Positions 56,115-63,163 of a stretch of 64,000 bases of DNA are shown here, piece after piece. Position numbers and translations under genes: made by a program. The stretch is from JACVRW01 sp040509755. GTDB taxonomy: Bacteria; Actinomycetota; Thermoleophilia; Solirubrobacterales; Thermoleophilaceae. The DNA lies in NCBI GenBank assembly GCA_040509755.1, contig JBEVKF010000023.1, forward strand, positions 9,676 through 73,675. Direction: 5' to 3'. Below the pieces are notes generated by a model that saw only the letters and a list, made by a program, of their open reading frames with translations, made no database searches and was not told the origin of the DNA. Position 1 is the stretch's first letter. Each line of letters begins with the position of its first letter.

Positions 56115-58021
56115 TCACGGGGCGGGCGTGCGCAGCCGCACACGGCGGCCGCCGAGCGTGCCGCGCAGGGATGCGACCGCGCGCGTGGCGCGCGTGCTCC
56201 ATCCGATGCGCAGCTTCCCGGTGCTCGCGCCGCTCAGGCGCAGCCGCGCGCGAATCGCGCCGCGGCGCCGGTCCCACTCGACCACGCCGCTCACCGCGAC
56301 GTCACCGACGAAGCGCACCCGGCGCATGTCCAGGCTGACGGGGCTGTAGGCGAGGTAGTCGCCCGAGGCGGTGAAGCGCCCGCCCCGCAGGCCGTGCCCC
56401 TCTGACCCGTACATCAACCACCAGCGGGCAAGTGCGTCGCCCGTCGCCCAAGCCGCCGCCCAGGCGCCGCGGCGGTCGGCGGGGGTCGAGCGGTCGGCGG
56501 CGCCGGCGGGCTCGGCGGCCGGCGCCCCCGAGACGCTGAGCGGGAACTCGGGCACGACGTGGATCTCGGGGGTGCGCTGCGCGCAGCTCACGTCTCCGGG
56601 GGCGAGCGTGCTCAGGAAGCGCCGGACGATGCCCGCGGCGCACTCGGGGTAGTCGGCGAGCGCCGTCACATGGCCGACATTGGGAACCGTCACGAGCGTC
56701 GAGTTTGGAAAGAGCGCCGCGGCGGCCACCGAGCGCCGAGCGGCGTGATCAGGTCGAGGTCACCGTCGAGCACGAGCACCGGCATGTCCGGGTACGTCGC
56801 CCCGGCCGGGACCGGCGGATCGGGGTACTTGGGCGCCGGCCAGCGCAGGCAGCCCGACGTGCCCTGGTCGATGCAGAGCGAGCGCAGCCAGATGTCGTTC
56901 GGGAACGGCGCGTAGGTCTGCGGATCCAGCGCTGCCCGGGCCGCGTCGTACTGGGCCCGGCGCGTGGCAAAGGGCGCGGCGGGATCCCACAGCGTCGGAT
57001 AGTCGTGACAGGCGACCGCCGCGTAGGCGCCCTCCGAGTAGCTCTTGACCGGGCCGCCGCCGGTGAACGGCAGGTCCTCGGCGGCCAGGCGCAGCAGCGG
57101 CTCGCGGTCGCCCAGCTCGTACGCGCGCAGCGCCGCGAGCAGGTCCCGGTAAATCGTGTAGTAGAACGAGCCATCGCCGGTCATCTGCCCGAGCGCGGCG
57201 CCGTCGAGCTTGATGCGGTGGCGCGCGCCGTCCGCGTCGCGTCCGGTGGCCACCAGCGGGTCGGCGTCGAGCTTGATCGCCCATCGGCGCAGCTCGGCGA
57301 GGACGTCACCGGAGCACCCGACCGTCCGGTCGCACACGGCCGGCCACGCGAAGCGAAGCGCGGCCGTCTCCTCGCGGATCCATGGGTCAAAGCCCTCCAC
57401 CGCGTAGGCGGCGTCGAGCACCACGGCGCGCACCCGGTCGCGGTGGCGGACCGCAAAGGCCTGCGAGAAGTAGGTCCCGTAGGAGTCGCCGTAGACGTCC
57501 ACCAGCGGCACCCCGAGCTTGTCGAGCACCGCGGCGAGGTCGTCGGCCGCGGCGCCCGTGCCATAGGCGTTGGCCGCCGCGCCGAGCTTGCGCGCGCAGC
57601 GGCCGACCTCGCGGAGGTACACGCCCTTGCCCGCCTGCAGGCGCGGGCAGTTGATCGCGCCCGAGCTGCCGGTGCCGCAGTTGTCCATCACGATCAGGTC
57701 GTGCTGGCGGCGCAGGGGGCCCAGCATGAACTTGTACGAGTCCGCCGACTCGATCGTGGCGTAGCCGGGGCCGCCCTCGGCGGCGACGATCGGCTCGCGC
57801 GCCGGCTTCGAGCGATCGGTGCGGGGGAACACGCGGAACTTCACGCGCAGCTTGCGTCCGCCCCCGTCGGGTGCGCCGCGCAACAGCGGCACGCGCACCG
57901 AGCCGCAGCGCGCGCTCTAGTCGTCGGGGCAAGGCTTGGTGGCGGGTGCGGCCGCGGCGCCGGCCGGGGCGACCGCGAGGAGCAATGCGACCGCGGTGGC
58001 TCCCCCCAGGCGCGCTCCCAT
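56115..58021 (-). pseudogene. Secreted alpha/beta-hydrolase aminopeptidase gene with a nonsense codon and a frameshift
   Basis: An ATG at 58021 opens a signal peptide (GGATAVALLLAVAPAGAAAA) and mature start ATKPCPDD, then an in-frame TAG at 57917-57919. Beyond it the same frame continues SARCGSVRVPLLRG and the complete tripeptidyl-aminopeptidase-like body: EGGPGYATIESADSYKFM, DNCGTGSSGAINCP, the nucleophile VYGDSYGTYFSQAFAVRH and DMPVLVLDGDLDLITPL. Near 56730 one base is missing or added, and the end (AAALFPNSTLVTVPNVGHVT, with the catalytic His) is in another frame down to 56115. With both lesions corrected the protein would be about 635 residues. Either a recent pseudogene or sequence errors. 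Confidence 0.8.
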
Positions 58022-58058
58022 TGCGCGCGAGCCGACCTCCTGCCCGGGCGCCGCGCGA

Positions 58059-58400
58059 CTAGACCGGACCGAACCCGGACCGCAGCTTCCTCGCGAGCGC
58101 GCGCGCCCGGTCGGTGCCACGCCGGCCTCGCCACGGATGAGGCCCCATCGCCCACGGGTGCCAGCCCAGGTTGCCGTACTGCTCCCGCAACATCGCCTTG
58201 AGCTCCCCGCGGTGGCCGCCGCAGGCGTAACGCGTCGGCCCATAGATGCCGCGCCCGTGCCAGACGAGCCAGCGTTCCGGCTCGACGTCCACGTACTCGC
58301 CATGGCGCAGATCGAGCAGTTGGCGCTCGAGGCCGGCCTGCGTCTCCGCGCCGGGCCGGCAAGCGCAGATCTCGCACTCGAAGACCACCTTCACCGGCAT
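58059..58400 (-). CDS. Conserved small cysteine-containing protein, unknown function
   Basis: 113 residues from ATG at 58400. It begins MPVKVVFECEICACRPGAET with a CxxCxC cluster, later RWLVWHGRGIYGPTRYACGG, and HRGELKAMLREQYGNLGWHP. The Cys and His residues could form a zinc site. The pattern looks conserved in actinobacteria but has no known role. It is in the same direction as the Crp-like gene 28 bp upstream, so they may share a transcript. Confidence 0.6.
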   Translation of the reverse strand: MPVKVVFECEICACRPGAETQAGLERQLLDLRHGEYVDVEPERWLVWHGRGIYGPTRYACGGHRGELKAMLREQYGNLGWHPWAMGPHPWRGRRGTDRARALARKLRSGFGPV

Positions 58401-58428
58401 GGCTCCCACGGTAGCGCGGCCGGAGCAG

Positions 58429-59235
58429 CTACATGGCACGTTGGCCGGCCGGCGAACGCTCCTGCCAGCGAATGTCCGCCAGCTCGTCCGGCGGCGCGCC
58501 GCGCAGCAGCCAGGTCGCGTCGGCCTTGCGGACGATCAGCCCGCTCTCGTCGATCCGGCGCAGCGCCGTGGTGACCGAGGCTCGCCGGCTTCCGACGAGC
58601 TGGCCGAGCACCTCATGAGAGAGGCGCAACCGGACGCTGATGCCGTCCGGTGTCACATGGCCCCAGCGCTCGGCCAGGTGCCAGAAGAGCACGAGCAGGC
58701 GAGTCTCGACAGGTGAGAGCTGCAGCAGCGCCTGATGGACCGACATCCTGAGCGTCCGCCTCACCGCTCGCTCCAGCAGCGCGCCCATCACCTGCGGCCA
58801 GTGGGCCAGGCAGCGGGCGAACGCCGCGTCGAGAACGGCCACGCGGACGGGCGACAGGACATGCCACAACACGCGGTAGCGGACGAGCTCGGCTTCGCGC
58901 GAGCTGATCCAGGGCTGGAGCACGTCGCCCTCGCCGACGAGCTCGGTGCAGGTCGTGCCCGCGAGGATGACGTCGCGCGCAAGGAGCCCGTCGAGCATCA
59001 GGAACCCGAGCGTGCCGCGCTCGAGCTCGTCGTGGGGCACCTCCCAGCGGCCGCACGGAAGCGATTTGACCCGAGCAACGAGTTGATTGCGCGCGCCGGC
59101 GATTTGCGCTGCGGGAACTCGGAGGCCGAGCTCCGGGTCCACTTCCAGTATTCGGACCGATCCCTCCAGACGCCTCCCAGCGGGTTGCGCCAAGGTCTCG
59201 GAGGCCGGGTCCTGCGGATGACTCCCCCGAGTCAA
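58429..59235 (-). CDS. Crp/Fnr family transcriptional regulator next to the hydrogenase operon
   Basis: 268 residues. The effector domain (about 30-150) is a divergent cyclic-nucleotide-binding fold (VRILEVDPELGLRVPAAQIA, FLMLDGLLARDVILAG, GEGDVLQPW). The C-terminal HTH_Crp is LSHEVLGQLVGSRRASVTTA with LRRIDESGLIVRK after it. No N-terminal cysteine cluster as in Fnr is present, so an iron-sulphur oxygen sensor is unlikely. The TTG start at 59235 is supported by AGGAGG exactly five bases upstream. It is divergent from hypC, with a 26-bp palindrome (59278-59303) between, and is therefore the prime candidate for hydrogenase regulation. Confidence 0.85.
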   Translation of the reverse strand: MTRGSHPQDPASETLAQPAGRRLEGSVRILEVDPELGLRVPAAQIAGARNQLVARVKSLPCGRWEVPHDELERGTLGFLMLDGLLARDVILAGTTCTELVGEGDVLQPWISSREAELVRYRVLWHVLSPVRVAVLDAAFARCLAHWPQVMGALLERAVRRTLRMSVHQALLQLSPVETRLLVLFWHLAERWGHVTPDGISVRLRLSHEVLGQLVGSRRASVTTALRRIDESGLIVRKADATWLLRGAPPDELADIRWQERSPAGQRAM

Positions 59236-59277
59236 AGAAGCCTCCTCCCTTGGGCGCGAAGACTATTCCCGCGCGGC

Positions 59278-59303
59278 GTTGAATAGCAACGTTGGATTTC
59301 AAC
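59278..59303. promoter_or_regulatory. 26-bp palindrome between Crp-like gene and hydrogenase operon
   Basis: Outer arms GTTGAA (59278-59283) and TTCAAC (59298-59303), perfect core CAACGTTG (59287-59294), centred at 59290/59291. It is 43 bp before the regulator start and 66 bp before hypC. It also contains a TTG...CAA pattern as in Crp sites. The likely ligand is the Crp-family protein encoded next to it. Confidence 0.65.
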
Positions 59304-59368
59304 TAGGCAGCTTTTCGCCCGCATCGGCCTCAAATATGTTCGCCGCCTACGCCTGGAGGGAGGAGCGC

Positions 59369-59647
59369 ATGTGCCTGGCCATTCCCGGCCAGATCGTCGA
59401 GATCGTCGACCAGGATAACCGCCTGGCGAAGGTCGACGTGGCCGGAGTCCAGCGCACGATCAACGTGGGCCTCCTCGACGAGGATGGCACGAGCGTCGAC
59501 TCCGGCGACTGGGTCTTGATCCACGTCGGCTTCGCGATGTCGCGCGTGAACGAGGAGGAGGCACTCGAGACGCGCAGGCAGCTGGAGCGCATGGGCGAGG
59601 ACTACGAGGCCGAGCTCGAGGAGCTCAAGGCCAGCGTGATCGAGTGA
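59369..59647 (+). CDS. hypC: Hydrogenase maturation chaperone HypC
   Basis: 92 residues from ATG 59369. The essential N-terminal MCLAIPGQIVEI has the invariant Cys2 that carries the Fe(CN)2CO unit with HypD, followed by AKVDVAGVQRTINVGLLDE and GDWVLIHVGFAMSRVNEEEA, complete family blocks. A glutamate-rich C-terminal helix (RRQLERMGEDYEAELEELKA) is longer than in E. coli HypC. First gene of the operon; it overlaps the second HypC-like gene by four bases (GTGA). Confidence 0.95.
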   Translation: MCLAIPGQIVEIVDQDNRLAKVDVAGVQRTINVGLLDEDGTSVDSGDWVLIHVGFAMSRVNEEEALETRRQLERMGEDYEAELEELKASVIE

Positions 59648-59856
59648 CCGCCAACGAGTGCGGCGACCACTGCATCACCTGCTCCGACGAGGGCATCCCG
59701 ATGCAGGTCGAGCGCATCGACGACGCGCGCGGGCTGGCCCTGTGCGCGGCGGAGGACGGGTCCACCAGCACCGTGGAGATCGCCCTCGTGTCGGTGGAGC
59801 CGGGTGACCGCGTGCTGGTGCACGCGGGCGTGGCGCTCGTGGAGCTTGGCGCATGA
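59644..59856 (+). CDS. Second HypC/HupF-like protein
   Basis: 70 residues from GTG 59644, overlapping hypC and hypD by four bases on each side. It lacks the N-terminal MC-AIP motif; instead CGDHCITCSDEGIPMQVERI is present, a DHCITCSDE motif known from HypC-family partner proteins in actinobacterial hydrogenase operons. The remainder (VEIALVSVEPGDRVLVHAGV, ALVELGA) is the OB-fold end of HypC. It may act as a chaperone specific for the large subunit or a HypC-HypD adaptor. Confidence 0.85.
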   Translation: MTANECGDHCITCSDEGIPMQVERIDDARGLALCAAEDGSTSTVEIALVSVEPGDRVLVHAGVALVELGA

Positions 59857-60968
59857 AGTACGTCGACGAGTTCCGCGACCCCGAGCTGGGGCGAGTGCTT
59901 GCGTCGGAGATCCTGGCCGCCGTCGAGCCCGGGCGCCACTACAAGTTCATGGAGGTCTGCGGCGGCCACACGCATTCGATCTACAAGTACGGGGTCGACG
60001 ACCTGCTGCCGGCCAACGTCGAGCTGGTCCACGGCCCCGGCTGTCCCGTGTGCGTGATCCCGATGGGCAGGGTCGACGACGGCATCGCGATCGCCCGCGA
60101 GCCCGGCGTGATCTTCACGTGCTTCGGCGACATGATGCGCGTGCCGGGGTCGGAGGGCAGCCTGCTCGAGGCAAAGGCCGAGGGCGCCGACATCCGGATG
60201 GTCTACTCGCCGCTCGACGCGCTGCGGATCGCAAAGCAGAACCCCGACCGCGAGGTCGTCTTCTTTGCTATCGGGTTCGAGACCACCGCGCCCTCCACGG
60301 CGCTCACGCTCAAGCGCGCGAAGGCCGAGGGTGTCAAGAACTTCTCGTGCATGTGCAGCCACGTCACGATCGTGCCGCCGCTGCGTGCGCTGCTCGACTC
60401 GCCGGACCTGCGCCTCGACGGCTTTGTGGGCCCGGGACACGTCTCGACCGTGGTCGGGGCGCGGCCGTTCGAGTTCATTCCGGCGGACTACGGCAGGCCG
60501 ATCGTCGTCGCCGGCTTCGAGCCGCTCGACATCCTGCAGGCGATCCGGATGATCCTGGCTCAGCTCGCCGAGGGTCGCTGCGAGGTCGAGAACCAATACG
60601 CGCGCGTGGTCCCCTATGAGGGCAATGCGCGCGCGCTCGAGGTGATGGCCGAGGTGTTCGAGCTACGCCCGCACTTCGAGTGGCGCGGCCTCGGGTTCAT
60701 CTCGCAGAGCGGCCTCAAGCTTGCCGACGCCTACGCGGACCTCGACGCCGAGCTGCGCTTCGCCGTCCCGGGCGTCCGGGTGGCCGATCCGAAGGCCTGC
60801 CAGTGCGGCGAGGTGCTGAAGGGCGTGATCAAGCCGTGGGAATGCAAGGTCTTCGGGACCGCCTGCACGCCGGAGCGCCCGATCGGCACCTGCATGGTCT
60901 CCTCCGAGGGCGCGTGCGCCGCCTACTACAACTACGGCCGCTTCGCGCGCGAGCGGGAGGTGGTCTAG
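59853..60968 (+). CDS. hypD: Hydrogenase maturation protein HypD
   Basis: 371 residues. Conserved CGGHTHSIYKYGVDDLLPAN, VHGPGCPVCVIPMGRVDDGI, FAIGFETTAPSTALTLKRA, FSCMCSHVTIVPPLRALLDS, and the C-terminal cluster region KACQCGEVLKGVIKPWECKV and GTACTPERPIGTCM, with the cysteines that hold the [4Fe-4S]. HypD assembles the Fe(CN)2CO unit with HypC. ATGA overlap with the preceding gene. Confidence 0.96.
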   Translation: MKYVDEFRDPELGRVLASEILAAVEPGRHYKFMEVCGGHTHSIYKYGVDDLLPANVELVHGPGCPVCVIPMGRVDDGIAIAREPGVIFTCFGDMMRVPGSEGSLLEAKAEGADIRMVYSPLDALRIAKQNPDREVVFFAIGFETTAPSTALTLKRAKAEGVKNFSCMCSHVTIVPPLRALLDSPDLRLDGFVGPGHVSTVVGARPFEFIPADYGRPIVVAGFEPLDILQAIRMILAQLAEGRCEVENQYARVVPYEGNARALEVMAEVFELRPHFEWRGLGFISQSGLKLADAYADLDAELRFAVPGVRVADPKACQCGEVLKGVIKPWECKVFGTACTPERPIGTCMVSSEGACAAYYNYGRFAREREVV

Positions 60969-61079
60969 GTAGCCGAGCCGCCGACGGCTACCCCTGTCAG
61001 CGATCGCGAGGCGCGCATCCTCGGGATCATCGAGACCGCGCGCGGCAAGCGCGGGAAGTTCCGCGACGAGCGCATCAAC

Positions 61080-62072
61080 ATGGCCCACGGCGCGGGCGGC
61101 AAGGCCACCCAGAGCATGATCGAGGGCCTGTTTGTCCCGGCGTTCGGCTCGCAGACGCTCGAGGCGATGGGCGATGCCGGCGCGGTCGAGGTGGACGGCG
61201 TCGAGCTCGCGATGACCACCGATTCCTTCGTCGTCAAGCCGATCACCTTCCCGGGTGGCTCGATCGGCGACCTGGCCGTCAACGGCACGGTCAACGACCT
61301 TGCCGTCTCCGGGGCGCGGCCGCTGGCGCTCAGCCTCTCGCTCATCCTGGAGGAGGGCCTCACGGCAGAGGAGCTGAAGGCCGAGGTCGACGCGATCGCC
61401 CGCGCCGCCGAAGCGGCCGAGGTGCAGATCGTCGCCGGCGACACGAAGGTCGTCGAGCGCGGCGCCGCCGACAAGATGTACGTCTGCACCACCGGCGTCG
61501 GCCGCCGCGACCCGCGTGCGCGGATGGCGACGGACGCGATCGAGCCGGGCGACCGGATCCTGCTATCCGGGACGGTCGGCGAGCACGGCACGGCGATCAT
61601 GCTGGCGCGCGGCGAGTTCGAGCTCGACGCCGCGATCGAGTCCGACACGCGCCCGCTGTGGCCGGTCGTGGACGCGCTGCTGGAAGAGGCCGGACCTTCG
61701 CTTCGCTGCATGCGCGACGCCACCCGCGGCGGCGTGGCGTCCGTGTTGAACGAGCTCGCGCGGACGTCCAACGTGGCGATGCTCGTGCGCGAGGCGGCCG
61801 TGCCGATCGACCCGGCGGTGGCCGGGGCGTCGGAGATCTTGGGAATCGACCCGATGTATGTGGCCAACGAGGGCAAGCTCGTCGCCTTCGTCGCGCCCGA
61901 AGCAGTGGATCAAGCGCTCGGCGCGCTGCGCTCGGTTCCTGGATGCGAGCGCGCAGTGGAGATCGGTGAGGTGCGCACCGAGCCGCCGGGGATGGTCCTG
62001 GTGGAGACGAGCTTTGGTGGCAAGCGTGTGATGGACCAGCTGGTGGGAGATCCGCTCCCGCGGATCTGTTGA
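61080..62072 (+). CDS. hypE: Hydrogenase maturation protein HypE
   Basis: 330 residues from ATG 61080: MAHGAGGKATQSMIEGLFVP, DGVELAMTTDSFVVKPITFP, GGSIGDLAVNGTVNDLAVSG, and the C-terminal GKRVMDQLVGDPLPRIC with the invariant terminal Cys that is carbamoylated and dehydrated to thiocyanate. The frame is open back to the hypD stop (60966-60968), and the 37 upstream codons (REARILGIIETARGK, FRDERINMAHG) look like part of a HypE N-terminus, but no ATG, GTG, TTG or CTG lies there. Hence the start is uncertain; a GTA codon follows the hypD stop directly. Confidence 0.93.
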   Translation: MAHGAGGKATQSMIEGLFVPAFGSQTLEAMGDAGAVEVDGVELAMTTDSFVVKPITFPGGSIGDLAVNGTVNDLAVSGARPLALSLSLILEEGLTAEELKAEVDAIARAAEAAEVQIVAGDTKVVERGAADKMYVCTTGVGRRDPRARMATDAIEPGDRILLSGTVGEHGTAIMLARGEFELDAAIESDTRPLWPVVDALLEEAGPSLRCMRDATRGGVASVLNELARTSNVAMLVREAAVPIDPAVAGASEILGIDPMYVANEGKLVAFVAPEAVDQALGALRSVPGCERAVEIGEVRTEPPGMVLVETSFGGKRVMDQLVGDPLPRIC

Positions 62073-62089
62073 GCGAGGAAGGAGCGCCA

Positions 62090-63151
62090 ATGGCGACAAC
62101 CGACGTATTCGCAGAACACAAGAAGACCGAGGGGGTCACTGCCCATGTGCTTTGGGTGACCACGGGTCTGTCCTGCGAGGGGGACTCGGTCGCCATGACG
62201 TCAGCGACGAACCCCAGCCTCGAAGACATCATCACCCAGGCAATCCCCGGCATGCCGAAGGTCGTGATCCACAACCAGGTGATCGCCTACGAGAACGGCC
62301 AGGAGTACGTCCAGGCCTGGTTCGACGCAGAGGAAGGCAAGCTCGACCCGTTCGTCCTCGTGATCGAGGGCTCGCTCGGAAACGAGAAGATCAACGGCGA
62401 AGGCCACTGGACGGGGCTGGGCATCAACCCCTCAAACGGCCAGCCGATCACGATCAACGAGTGGCTCGACCGCCTCGCGCCGAAGGCGGCGGCAGTCGTG
62501 GCAATCGGAACGTGCGCCACCTACGGCGGCATTCCCGCGATGAAGAACAACCCCACCGGCGCCATGGGCGTACCGGACTACCTGGGCTGGAAGTGGAAGT
62601 CGAAGGCCGGCCTGCCGGTCGTGTGCATCCCGGGCTGCCCCGCCCAGCCGGACAACATGACGGAGACGCTGCTGTACCTCGCCCTGCATCTGGCCGGTCT
62701 CGCTCCCGCGCCAGAGCTCGACGAGCAGCTGCGCCCGAAGTGGCTGTTCGGCCGCACCGTTCGCGAGGGCTGCAACCGGGCCGGCTTTGCCGAGCAGGGC
62801 GACTTCGCGACCGAATACGGATCCGACCACCGATGCCTCGTGAAGCTCGGCTGCAAGGGCCCCGTGGTCAAGTGCAACGTGCCGGTCCGCGGCTGGGTGA
62901 ACGGCATCGGCGGCTGTCCGAACGTGGGCGGCATCTGCATGGCGTGCACGATGCCGGGCTTCCCCGACAAGTACATGCCATTCATGGATCCGAACCCCTG
63001 GGGCGTAGCTGCGGAGAACATCATGCGGTTCACGTACGGCCCGGTAGTCCGCCGCCTCCGCCAGCGCCACATCACGAGGCAGTACGACGTCGAGCCGGAG
63101 TGGCGGCACAACAAACCTGAGCTGACGACCGGCTACTCCAAGCGCTGGTAG
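62090..63151 (+). CDS. hhyS: Group 1h (high-affinity) [NiFe]-hydrogenase small subunit
   Basis: 353 residues from ATG 62090, with GAGGAAGGAG before it; a TTG seven codons earlier overlaps the hypE stop. Instead of the usual CxxC of the proximal cluster the sequence is LSCEGDSVAM (Cys29, Asp32), the Asp-ligand arrangement described for actinobacterial-type group 1h enzymes. Further cluster ligands lie in AIGTCATYGGIPAMK, VVCIPGCPAQPDNM and HRCLVKLGCKGPVVKCNVPV, and GGCPNVGGICMACTMPGFPD. No Tat signal (no RRxFxK) and no C-terminal membrane anchor, so the enzyme should be cytosolic or attached through another protein. Confidence 0.94.
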   Translation: MATTDVFAEHKKTEGVTAHVLWVTTGLSCEGDSVAMTSATNPSLEDIITQAIPGMPKVVIHNQVIAYENGQEYVQAWFDAEEGKLDPFVLVIEGSLGNEKINGEGHWTGLGINPSNGQPITINEWLDRLAPKAAAVVAIGTCATYGGIPAMKNNPTGAMGVPDYLGWKWKSKAGLPVVCIPGCPAQPDNMTETLLYLALHLAGLAPAPELDEQLRPKWLFGRTVREGCNRAGFAEQGDFATEYGSDHRCLVKLGCKGPVVKCNVPVRGWVNGIGGCPNVGGICMACTMPGFPDKYMPFMDPNPWGVAAENIMRFTYGPVVRRLRQRHITRQYDVEPEWRHNKPELTTGYSKRW

Positions 63152-63163
63152 AGGGAGGCGTGC

